From Bacteroides sp. (GTDB lineage Bacteria; Bacteroidota; Bacteroidia; Bacteroidales; Muribaculaceae), in the NCBI GenBank assembly GCA_014801945.1, contig JAAVDF010000032.1, positions 10,115 through 44,033 of the forward strand: a DNA stretch of 33,919 nucleotides, given 5' to 3'. A program made the translations under genes and the position numbers. The notes under the pieces were generated by a model. That model saw nothing but the letters and a program-made list of their open reading frames with translations, had not been told where the DNA came from and did not search any database. Shown here piece after piece: positions 17,905 to 25,289 of this stretch (position 1 is its first letter; every line of letters starts with the position of its first letter).

Positions 17905-19368
17905 ATGAAAAAAATATATCTTACCCTCGTCTGCCTGATGGCCCTCGCCGCCACTTCATGCAACGACTTCCTTGACGTACATCCCAAGGGCGAAAAGGTC
18001 GAAGGCGATCTCTTTGAGGATGCACAAGGTTTTGAGGATGCAATCTACGGTGTCTATGGCTACATGGGCGTCAGAGCTCTCTACGGCATGGACATGGTAT
18101 GGGGCATACCCGAACTCCTCGATCAGAATCTCGTGTGCACATCCACTTACGGAAATGATTTCGGAAAGTATGACTACACGACCAATGCCGAAACCCGAAA
18201 CAAGATACTCGGTATATGGAAGAATGCCTATGAGGCTATCGGCTATGCAAACAATGTGCTTAAAAATCTCGAAAATAACAACCAAGACGCTCTTCCACTC
18301 TATAATCTCTACAAGGGCGAGATGCTCGGCGTCAGAGCCATGCTCCACTTCGATCTGCTGCGCCTCTTCGCTCCGACCGACCAGTCAAAGCGCGGTATCC
18401 CTTACGTGACTGCCTACAGTTTCTCGGTGAAACCGTTCTCGACCGTCGGCGAATGCTACCAATTCATCGTGAATGACCTCACGGAAGCTGAACGTCTGAT
18501 GGCCGACGAGGAGACCATGAGCTATCCCCGCGACAACGATCAGTATGAAGCGTTCAACCGCTGGCGTGAGAATCATATCAATCTCTATGCGGTGAAAGCC
18601 TTGCTCGCCCGCGTCCACTGGTATTTCGGCAACAAAGCCAAAGCTGCCGAATATGCGGAGGAGGTAATCAATTCCGGCCGCTTCCCGTTCGTGGATGTCA
18701 CCGAGATTCAGGAGCATGTGGCCGGAGTGCTCTGCCCCAAGGAGACTATTTTCGGCCTGTACTCCACACAGTATCTTGAATTTTCAACCGATTTTCTTTT
18801 CAACTATCAGTTCTACAAGACTTACACCGCATACGATGACGCAAGTGGTTCTGTCCATCCGATGCCTTGGCATAAGCTTTTCAACGAAGTGGATGTCGAT
18901 GCGACAATGCAGGACTACCGCAAGGGCCATTTCCGTCAGGCCAAAGGCTATACTACCTGCCTGAAACTTGTGGATTATGTCACCAATGACAATGATCAAA
19001 CCGGCATAGGACGCCGTGAATCACTTATCCACGGCATTCACATCATCGGTATCTCCGAAATGTATCTGATCGCTGCTGACGCTCTCCTCGAAAGCAATTA
19101 TCAGAAGGCTGTAGGCTACTTCAACGATGAAATCTCGGCCCGCGGTCTTACAAAACTCCGTGAAGGAGATGTCCTCACCGCGAACCGCATATTCAATGAA
19201 TATCATAAGGAACTTTATGGCGAAGGCCAGCACTGGTTCAACATGAAGCGCATAAACGCCGACATTATCTCGAATAACGAGAGCATGACCATTCCCGGAT
19301 CGGACGCAATCTATGTGCTCCCTATCCCGCAGGAAGAATTTGACTACCGTCCGGAAGACAACAAGTAA
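17905..19368 (+). CDS. SusD/RagB-family substrate-binding lipoprotein
   Basis: The surface lid of the adjacent SusC-like channel. The 487-residue protein has a lipoprotein signal with acceptor cysteine in AATSCNDFLD (Cys19), followed by the typical SusD start FLDVHPKG and an N-terminal TPR-rich domain (FEDAIYGVYGYMG, GEMLGVRAMLHFDLLRLF around 130-155). The C-terminal RagB/SusD domain contains HWFNMKRIN (about 450) and ends with the family-typical LPIPQEEFDYRPEDNK. This spacing and order next to SusC are diagnostic. The ligand is not deducible. Confidence 0.95.
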   Translation: MKKIYLTLVCLMALAATSCNDFLDVHPKGEKVEGDLFEDAQGFEDAIYGVYGYMGVRALYGMDMVWGIPELLDQNLVCTSTYGNDFGKYDYTTNAETRNKILGIWKNAYEAIGYANNVLKNLENNNQDALPLYNLYKGEMLGVRAMLHFDLLRLFAPTDQSKRGIPYVTAYSFSVKPFSTVGECYQFIVNDLTEAERLMADEETMSYPRDNDQYEAFNRWRENHINLYAVKALLARVHWYFGNKAKAAEYAEEVINSGRFPFVDVTEIQEHVAGVLCPKETIFGLYSTQYLEFSTDFLFNYQFYKTYTAYDDASGSVHPMPWHKLFNEVDVDATMQDYRKGHFRQAKGYTTCLKLVDYVTNDNDQTGIGRRESLIHGIHIIGISEMYLIAADALLESNYQKAVGYFNDEISARGLTKLREGDVLTANRIFNEYHKELYGEGQHWFNMKRINADIISNNESMTIPGSDAIYVLPIPQEEFDYRPEDNK

Positions 19369-19389
19369 ACCACAGAAACAAGCCAACGA

Positions 19390-20154
19390 ATGATGCTCAA
19401 AATTACAAAACATATATTATGGGGCGCAGCTCTTCTACTCATGGCTTCGGCCTGTACGGAGGAGGACTACAAGCTCTATGATCCCACACAAAAGGATTCG
19501 GTGTTCTTCGAATACCGCAACAACCGCAATGAGATCACCGATACGATAGACTATGCATTCAATTACGACATAGCGACCTCACACATTATCGAAATACCCG
19601 TTACCCTAATGGGTATGCCCAAGGATTATGAGCGTACGATCAGCCTGATCGCGGACCATGACAGCACGACAATGAAGGAGGGCATCAATTATACCATCAC
19701 CAACAACGTGATCCCGGCAAATGCCGTGAAAGGTACGATCCACGTCAACCTCCTACGCGACCTCGATCCTGAAATCCGTATAAAATCCAAGAAACTCATG
19801 CTGACCATCGGCGAGAACGATGATCTCAAATCGGTCGGCGAGACCCACATAACCATCAAATACTCCGACATCCGCCCGACCGAACGCCCTGCATGGTGGC
19901 TCACATTCGGTCCGAAACCGGTCTATTCTTACGAGAACGTACAGCTGTTCTTTGAATATTTCTACCGTCTCGCGCCAGAAGCCAGCCCGGAAATATTCAA
20001 TGAGATGATTGATGGTTACGGAGACTACTTCGTCAAGGCCACCGGTGTACTCGGCCCGTTCACCCTTTATGAAGGATTCCTGCGTCAGTACGTACTGATC
20101 CCTCTCTACAACGATCATCCCGAACTCGAATGGATACAGTCGCCTCTGTGGTAA
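19390..20154 (+). CDS. DUF4843 domain lipoprotein
   Basis: A 254-residue predicted lipoprotein. The signal ends in the lipobox region LMASACTEED (Cys22). Residues about 25-165 resemble the DUF4843 family, which regularly sits after SusD-like genes: YDPTQKDSVFFEYRN, then IIEIPVTLMGMPKDYERTI and GTIHVNLLRD, read as beta-rich immunoglobulin-like strands. The C-terminal part (about 165-250) contains RPAWWLTFGPKPVYSY and an aromatic segment. Such proteins take the SusE/F-like accessory position at the surface; binding specificity is unknown. It follows the susD-like gene by 21 nt. Confidence 0.85.
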   Translation: MMLKITKHILWGAALLLMASACTEEDYKLYDPTQKDSVFFEYRNNRNEITDTIDYAFNYDIATSHIIEIPVTLMGMPKDYERTISLIADHDSTTMKEGINYTITNNVIPANAVKGTIHVNLLRDLDPEIRIKSKKLMLTIGENDDLKSVGETHITIKYSDIRPTERPAWWLTFGPKPVYSYENVQLFFEYFYRLAPEASPEIFNEMIDGYGDYFVKATGVLGPFTLYEGFLRQYVLIPLYNDHPELEWIQSPLW

Positions 20155-20209
20155 GTGACAATCGCGGCCTATATTAAAATTTTACGCTCTAAATAAATAG
20201 AATCATAAC

Positions 20210-21754
20210 ATGAAACTCAGATATATATTGCCGGGATTAATGGCCATTACGGCTACCCTGACCGGCTGCATCGATGATTCAAGTTCCTACGGAGGTCAGC
20301 CGATACCGGAACTCTCGGTGATAACAAACGCCACCGATCCGGACAAGCTTCCGGAAGTCAATTTCAATTACGGCGAGAACTGTGTGATCACACCTCAGAT
20401 CCGATATGACGGTAACGGACAACTCGAATACGAGTGGAGTATCGGAACATACGACAACGACTCCAAAGGTGAGCTGGAGGTGGTTAGCAACGAAGAAGTC
20501 CTTACCTATTTCTTCCCTAAGGGTGGCAGTTACTATGCGCATCTAAAGGTGACAGACGGCACAGTAGGTGTGGTACAGGAATATCAGGTCAATATCAACC
20601 GTACTTTCGAACAAGGCTTCATAATCATTTCCAATGACACACGCAATATAGGCAATCTCGCGTTCATCAAGGATCTCACACCCGAAGAGGTGGAGGCGGG
20701 AATGTCGCCAATCGTGATGGAACACTGTCTAGAGCGCGTGAATCAGAACATCGGCGAGGATAAAATTGCCGGTGCTACCGTCATGCGTATGTCATGGCCA
20801 TCAGAAATCACGAGAATAGTGGTGGCTTGCGGAAGCAAAATCCTGTTCATCGATCCGAATACGTTCATCTCCATCACTACCATCGAAAATGAAAAGGTGA
20901 TACCCGGATTTCACGCGGATATGCTGATCGGCGGAACAAATGCCATCGCATACGATACCGATCTTCAGCGGTTCATCACCATCCGCGGCGAGGACATGCT
21001 CGGAGTTGAATCCAATGTGAAGCGAGATCCGTTCGACACATTCTTCAGTGGCAATTATTACGCCTACGGAACTCAGTATTACCATAACTTTTTCGTGAAT
21101 CGTTCACCTCTCGCCATCTGGCATCAGTCATACGAAGGCAGAATCGATGCAGGTGATCTGACCGACGGAAACGGCTATTCAATACTGAAGGACAAGGAGC
21201 TTGTCAACGTATTCATGGGCGAGCCCGAACAGTATCAGATCAGCGGACGATGGGTTTCCTATTATCCGGGTCATATCATCACAAGAGATGTCACCAACGG
21301 TAAATATTACCATTCCAAGATCAGAGGTTTCAGCCCGAATGACACAGAACTCGTGCTTGTGTCACATAACGAAATCACATATAACGCCCAGAGTGCTATT
21401 CCCGCGACAGAAGGCGCGATAGCCGTGTCGGCTAAATATCACCGTGTCTATTATTCATGCGGAAACCGTGTATATGTCATGCTCATCAGCGAAAACGGCG
21501 TGAACTGGCCCGCGACCACTCAGGCCGTGCTCACCTATCCTGACGACGAGGAAGTGACCTTCATGACCGTCAACGAGTCGAGCGAGGAGCTTATAGTGGC
21601 TACCGCCAACAAGCAGAGCGGCCGTGGAAGCGTATATATGTATGACTCCGCAAATGTCCGCACAGACATGCCCGACACCCCTGCAAATGCTGAATACAAG
21701 AACTGCGCAGACAGAATTTCGAATATTTTCTATAAACCACGTGTAGCTAACTGA
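20210..21754 (+). CDS. PKD-like family lipoprotein
   Basis: A 514-residue lipoprotein with signal sequence and lipobox LTGC (Cys20). Residues about 35-125 form a PKD-like beta-sandwich: QIRYDGNGQLEYEWSIGT, then FFPKGGSYYAHLKVTDGTVG, the last part close to the PKD-repeat pattern. The rest (about 130-510) looks like a propeller or other repeat-rich beta domain, with elements such as FIIISNDTRNIGNLAFIKD, KILFIDPNTFISIT and HRVYYSCGNRVYVML. The PKD-like lipoprotein after DUF4843 is a recurring SusCD accessory. Likely role: surface ligand capture or scaffold; this is inference. Confidence 0.83.
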   Translation: MKLRYILPGLMAITATLTGCIDDSSSYGGQPIPELSVITNATDPDKLPEVNFNYGENCVITPQIRYDGNGQLEYEWSIGTYDNDSKGELEVVSNEEVLTYFFPKGGSYYAHLKVTDGTVGVVQEYQVNINRTFEQGFIIISNDTRNIGNLAFIKDLTPEEVEAGMSPIVMEHCLERVNQNIGEDKIAGATVMRMSWPSEITRIVVACGSKILFIDPNTFISITTIENEKVIPGFHADMLIGGTNAIAYDTDLQRFITIRGEDMLGVESNVKRDPFDTFFSGNYYAYGTQYYHNFFVNRSPLAIWHQSYEGRIDAGDLTDGNGYSILKDKELVNVFMGEPEQYQISGRWVSYYPGHIITRDVTNGKYYHSKIRGFSPNDTELVLVSHNEITYNAQSAIPATEGAIAVSAKYHRVYYSCGNRVYVMLISENGVNWPATTQAVLTYPDDEEVTFMTVNESSEELIVATANKQSGRGSVYMYDSANVRTDMPDTPANAEYKNCADRISNIFYKPRVAN

Positions 21755-21761
21755 TCTTTAT

Positions 21762-23108
21762 ATGAAAGCGAACAAACTACCACTAATCGCATCTCTGTGT
21801 CTCGGACTCACAGCCGGCGCACTGACTTTGGATATGGACATCACCGTGTCCGGCAACATGAATCCGGATGAAAGCCATGTGTATCTCTGCCCCATCGGAC
21901 AGACCTCACCGCAATCAACCATCGAGCTTAACCGTTCTGCCGGCAGCACTTTCAGCGGACAGGTAAGCACAGACCCCAACGGTCTGTACTATATCTATTC
22001 GACGACTCCAAACGCGCAGATGTCAATTCCGGTCTATGTCGCTCCTCAAACTACCAAACAGAGCATCACGATCTCTGACGGTCCGAACTACACTACCAAC
22101 ACATCACTTACAGATCCGGCCAACAAGGCACTCAGTGCCTTCGCTTCATGCGTTGTCGATAAGGCAATAGCTGTCGGTAAAAACTTGCCAGAGCTTTCCG
22201 ATGCACAGATAAAGGGTCTGCTGGTAAGCTATATGACCGATGCCGATTCCATCATCTCCGCAAACGAGATTCCGGCACAGGTCAAGGATTTCATCAAGCT
22301 GTGGGCCTATACTTCGGCCTCGGATGCATATTCACTCGCCGGCCATCTGACGCACCGCGCAGGTCGCAAACTGGGCTTCACGACATCTGAAATTCTTCCG
22401 CCTGCCCAGACAGTGCTCGATACAAAAATGGCAGCAGCCTTCCCGTCATCCTATCTTGCTATCACAAACTCGCTTCCTAAGGGAACAGTGGAGGAACGAC
22501 TCGCAGCACTCCATGATCTCTACAAGACTGATGAGATCCGCCAGCAGGGCACACGGATGCTGGTCAATTCGTTCATGGATTCATTCGACTATACAGCGGA
22601 CTTCGCCGATGGTGAAAACCGTCTCATAGCCATCTGCGAGAAGTATTCACTCCCCGAAAGCACCGTAGAGACATTCCGCGCACGCCGTGCCACTGTAGCC
22701 GGTGCAGAATTTCCCGATGTAGTACTCGTGGATAAAGAGGGCAATAAAGTTGATTTCAGCAAGTTCAGAGGAAAATATGTCTATGTGGATCTCTGGGCAT
22801 CATGGTGCGGTCCTTGCTGTCGCGAAGTCCCGTCGCTTCAGGAGCTTGAAAAGGAATTCAAGGATTCGAATGTAGTATTCGTGTCAATTTCGATCGATTC
22901 GAAGGAAGAACCTTGGCTCAAAAAGATGACCCAGCTGAACATGCACGGAAATCAGCTTTGGAACAAGGATGGCGAACTTCCGAAAAAGCTCAATGTCAAA
23001 GGTATCCCCCATTTCCTGATCTATAATCCAGAGGGTAAGCTCTACACTTACAAGGCTACCCGTCCAAGCGATCCGGAGACCAAGGAGATACTCCAATCAT
23101 TGAAATAA
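21762..23108 (+). CDS. TlpA-type thiol-disulfide oxidoreductase with N-terminal accessory domain
   Basis: A 448-residue exported protein with signal peptide (about 1-21). The N-terminal domain (about 25-105) is beta-rich and resembles the DUF4369-type domain common in Bacteroidetes thioredoxin-like proteins; a helical linker follows (about 110-300). The C-terminal redoxin/TlpA domain (about 305-448) has the active site WCGPC at 348-352 (Cys349, Cys352) with an unusual extra Cys353, and cis-Pro segment KGIPHFLIY. It is the last gene of the operon, only 7 nt after the PKD-like gene, so translation is probably coupled. A periplasmic reductant or redox step coupled to an imported substrate would fit; the substrate is not known. 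Confidence 0.92.
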   Translation: MKANKLPLIASLCLGLTAGALTLDMDITVSGNMNPDESHVYLCPIGQTSPQSTIELNRSAGSTFSGQVSTDPNGLYYIYSTTPNAQMSIPVYVAPQTTKQSITISDGPNYTTNTSLTDPANKALSAFASCVVDKAIAVGKNLPELSDAQIKGLLVSYMTDADSIISANEIPAQVKDFIKLWAYTSASDAYSLAGHLTHRAGRKLGFTTSEILPPAQTVLDTKMAAAFPSSYLAITNSLPKGTVEERLAALHDLYKTDEIRQQGTRMLVNSFMDSFDYTADFADGENRLIAICEKYSLPESTVETFRARRATVAGAEFPDVVLVDKEGNKVDFSKFRGKYVYVDLWASWCGPCCREVPSLQELEKEFKDSNVVFVSISIDSKEEPWLKKMTQLNMHGNQLWNKDGELPKKLNVKGIPHFLIYNPEGKLYTYKATRPSDPETKEILQSLK

Positions 23109-23140
23109 GAGTAGCCATTACTTTTATATATTTCCATACT

Positions 23141-23182
23141 AACGATCAGGGGAGCGCAGAATGATGCGTTCCCCTGATCGTT
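23141..23182 (+). terminator. terminator of the susC-like operon
   Basis: AACGATCAGGGGAGCGCA (23141-23158) pairs with 23165-23182 over 18 bp with one G-U pair and loop GAATGA; the TTTT at the end of the second arm is followed by CTT. Confidence 0.88.
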
Positions 23183-23187
23183 TTCTT

Positions 23188-23222
23188 AGAGGGTGTTTCA
23201 TGACAGATATTAAACACCCTCT
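23188..23222. repeat. second hairpin after the susC-like operon
   Basis: AGAGGGTGTTT (23188-23198) is a perfect complement of AAACACCCTCT (23212-23222). It lies directly behind the terminator and before the toxin-antitoxin promoter; a backup terminator or insulator is likely. Confidence 0.6.
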
Positions 23223-23263
23223 TAACATATTATAATCCCATTAGTATTTTTATTATAATATTA

Positions 23264-23294
23264 TTTGAGTTGCAGGTAAGTATTCGTATATTTG
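23264..23294 (+). promoter_or_regulatory. promoter of the MazEF-like pair (TTTG-N19-TATATTTG)
   Basis: TTTG at 23264-23267 and TATATTTG at 23287-23294 with 19-nt spacing. The predicted leader is about 75 nt. Confidence 0.75.
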
Positions 23295-23302
23295 CAGGGT
23301 CG

Positions 23303-23313
23303 GACAGACTGTC
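23303..23313. promoter_or_regulatory. operator-like palindrome before the antitoxin gene
   Basis: GACAG-A-CTGTC is an 11-nt perfect palindrome at the expected transcription start, embedded in a direct repeat GTCGGAC (23299-23305 and 23311-23317). It is placed where an AbrB-type antitoxin could autorepress; binding is inferred. Confidence 0.4.
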
Positions 23314-23377
23314 GGACTAATGATTTAGACCGGCCGTACTACCGACGAGTTGTGAATGACTAAACAAGCTATATGAC

Positions 23378-23677
23378 ATGCAAGCAAGAATCACTAAAAT
23401 CGGTACGTCCATCGGAGTGATAATCCCGCGCTACATTGCCACAGAAGGAGGGTTCACGAAAGGCACACCCGTCAATATCGAGTTTTCCGATCAAAAGATC
23501 GTGATCACTAAAGCTAAAAGCAAGCGTGAGGGTTGGGCTGAGGCGTTCACTCAGTATGCCAATGACGGCGAGGATGAGCTGATGCTCCCCGACCACATAG
23601 ATTCAGAGGCTATAGACCTCATGGAACGAATATCAGGTTCTGAAATTACTAACCAGTCCAACGATCCGCAGCAATGA
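23378..23677 (+). CDS. AbrB/MazE-type antitoxin
   Basis: A 99-residue protein. Residues 1-45 form an AbrB/SpoVT swapped-hairpin DNA-binding domain (ITKIGTSIGVIIPRYIATEGG, KGTPVNIEFSDQKIVITKA), the fold used by MazE. The acidic C-terminal half (YANDGEDELMLPDHID, DLMERISG) is the part expected to wrap around and inhibit the toxin. It overlaps the toxin gene by 4 nt (ATGA at 23674-23677), indicating translational coupling. Consensus promoter and palindrome upstream support an autoregulated operon. Confidence 0.88.
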   Translation: MQARITKIGTSIGVIIPRYIATEGGFTKGTPVNIEFSDQKIVITKAKSKREGWAEAFTQYANDGEDELMLPDHIDSEAIDLMERISGSEITNQSNDPQQ

Positions 23678-24009
23678 AGAAATTTCTATTAGTCAAAGTG
23701 AATCTTGACCCAACGATTGGCGCGGAGATCAACAAGACACGGCCGTGTCTCGTAATATCACCGGAGGAGATGAACAATGTGTTGCGGACGGTGATCATCG
23801 CCCCGCTCACCTCTACCCCACCGCGCACGCTACCGACAAGAATATTGATCAGACCGTCGGAGATGAACCGTCTGACAAACGACAGCTATGCAGTGCTCGA
23901 CCAGATAAAGACCGTCGATAAACGTCGCATACATGAAATCATCGGTGATATTTCAGATGAGGAGAAGGTGGCAGTCACTGAAACGCTCCTCGAACTGTTT
24001 TCCTACTGA
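23674..24009 (+). CDS. PemK/MazF-type toxin (endoribonuclease)
   Basis: A 111-residue protein of the PemK/MazF family, which cleaves single-stranded RNA at short sequence motifs. Family features: an N-terminal beta-strand FLLVKVNLDPTIGAE, then NKTRPCLVISPEEMN containing the conserved basic Arg of the active site, IIAPLTST with the conserved Thr/Ser position, and a C-terminal DQIKTVDKRRIHEIIG helix pattern. The reading frame is complete, so the toxin is probably active. The family's usual RGD near the N-terminus is not present, which is a deviation. Target sequence is unknown. Confidence 0.9.
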   Translation: MKKFLLVKVNLDPTIGAEINKTRPCLVISPEEMNNVLRTVIIAPLTSTPPRTLPTRILIRPSEMNRLTNDSYAVLDQIKTVDKRRIHEIIGDISDEEKVAVTETLLELFSY

Positions 24010-24054
24010 TCCACACCATTAAAATATTAATCAACAGGCTAAATCAATAATATT

Positions 24055-24486
24055 ATGGATAACGAGAATTGGTGGACAGCCCCCACCGAAAGCGAATCGG
24101 GCAAACTCATAATGGTCACCGGACGCAAGGACGTTGAAAAATTCCGTTCCAATCCCCGCTTCAACATCAGGGTTGAGGTAACATGGAAGTATGACGGCGA
24201 CGCAAGCGGTATGCCCGACAAGGAGACCTCCACACTCATGGAGGAAGTGCAGGAGGCTCTGCAGAAGGAGTTCAAGAAAGATCCTGTGGCTGTGCTGACC
24301 GGTATCTTTACCGGCGATAATCAGCGTGACTGGATTTTCTACACACTCAGCACGCATATCTTCGGGCGTAAGCTCAATGAGTCGCTTGCTTCATTCCCAC
24401 TTCTGCCGCTCACCATCTATACAGAGAATGATCCCGGCTGGGAAGAGTATGACGAGATGAGCGAGGCTGAAATCAAGATGGACTGA
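24055..24486 (+). CDS. DUF695 domain protein
   Basis: A 143-residue soluble acidic protein that matches the pattern of DUF695: an N-terminal WWTAPTESESGKLIMVTGR strand, RVEVTWKYDGDASGMPD in the middle, a helix with VQEALQKEF, the segment GDNQRDWIFYT, and the C-terminal DPGWEEYDEM. The molecular function of DUF695 is not known. It starts 45 nt after the toxin gene in the same direction and with no visible promoter between, so it may be part of the toxin-antitoxin transcript, although there is no evidence for a functional link. Confidence 0.82.
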   Translation: MDNENWWTAPTESESGKLIMVTGRKDVEKFRSNPRFNIRVEVTWKYDGDASGMPDKETSTLMEEVQEALQKEFKKDPVAVLTGIFTGDNQRDWIFYTLSTHIFGRKLNESLASFPLLPLTIYTENDPGWEEYDEMSEAEIKMD

Positions 24487-24580
24487 CGGGAGAAAATAAT
24501 CTGTCAGTCATATATCTATACTAACAGATAAAACTATAAGGTTAGCACCTAAAATATTTTTCCAATAGAAGATAGATAAT

Positions 24581-24612
24581 TTGTAGGGCCAGCTCAAGCG
24601 CAGGCCCTACAA
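24581..24612. terminator. inverted repeat between convergent genes (bidirectional terminator candidate)
   Basis: TTGTAGGGCC (24581-24590) pairs perfectly with GGCCCTACAA (24603-24612), 12-nt loop. It lies between the ends of the DUF695 gene (+) and the DUF6155-like gene (-). No strong T run follows on either strand. Imperfect direct repeats lie at 24678-24709. Confidence 0.5.
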
Positions 24613-24736
24613 ACCAATTTATCGTTTGATACTTACGCCAAAAGTCATGTCAGCGATCAAAAAAAGTGTCGTTCCATAAGCACATCATGCTACTAAGTGC
24701 ATCATGCTATAAGCCTATCGTTCCATCGAAACATCG

Positions 24737-25276
24737 TCAGCTTGTCTGTTCACGGAGTGATTCGATGCGGCGGAGTTCTGCGTCGGTAATGCGTGAAAGG
24801 GGATTGGCGAAAGCTCCGATGCGTTTGAGCTGACCGGTGGCCTTGCGGATTCGCGGCATGAAATCGTCGAGTAGATTGTTAAGTAGAAGATAGTCAAGCG
24901 TCTCACCGAAAAATTTCTGAATCTGAATGTAGAGCCGTTCGCGCAGCCACCCATCATTGCCGATGGAAAGGAGAGCGACAGAAGCGTGGACCATGAGATC
25001 GGCCACTGCCTCGCTACCCGGCTCGAAGGTCTGAAAACGCTTGATAGCCGCCCGAAGTTTGGTGATGCGCGGATGATGGGCACGACGCGTGTAGCGCGTA
25101 GCTTCCTTGATGAGCATTGCGCGGTAAGTCTCGGCCTTCTTCTCGATGTCTGGTTCGGCGAAGAAGTCAAGAAGCTCACGCGCTTCCTTGCTTTTGGTAT
25201 ATACATCAATAAGAAGCTCCCGGAGTTCGGGAGCTTCAAAATCTTTTATGGCCTTACGGAGAGTGGTTTTGGACAT
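24737..25276 (-). CDS. DUF6155-like protein
   Basis: A 179-residue, all-helical, basic cytosolic protein. Its layout (MSKTTLRKAIKDFEAPELRELLIDVYTKS at the start written here only in outline, ALLSIGNDGW near 105, a Leu-rich segment near 130-140 with LLNNLLDDF) resembles the DUF6155 family, for which no function is known; the assignment is from memory. It starts 13 nt after the dsbD stop on the same strand and is probably translated from the dsbD transcript. It shows no signal peptide or catalytic motif. Confidence 0.72.
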   Translation of the reverse strand: MSKTTLRKAIKDFEAPELRELLIDVYTKSKEARELLDFFAEPDIEKKAETYRAMLIKEATRYTRRAHHPRITKLRAAIKRFQTFEPGSEAVADLMVHASVALLSIGNDGWLRERLYIQIQKFFGETLDYLLLNNLLDDFMPRIRKATGQLKRIGAFANPLSRITDAELRRIESLREQTS

Positions 25277-25289
25277 AGACGGATGGAAT

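Noticed and set aside
14830-23108. A polysaccharide utilisation locus
   Set aside because: SusCD is present, but no carbohydrate-active enzyme or hybrid sensor accompanies it in the window, so the name would go beyond the evidence.
24678-24709. Imperfect 15-nt direct repeats (13/15 identical) after the DUF695 gene
   Set aside because: Only two copies without regular spacers, so not a CRISPR array; too short to call a repeat family.
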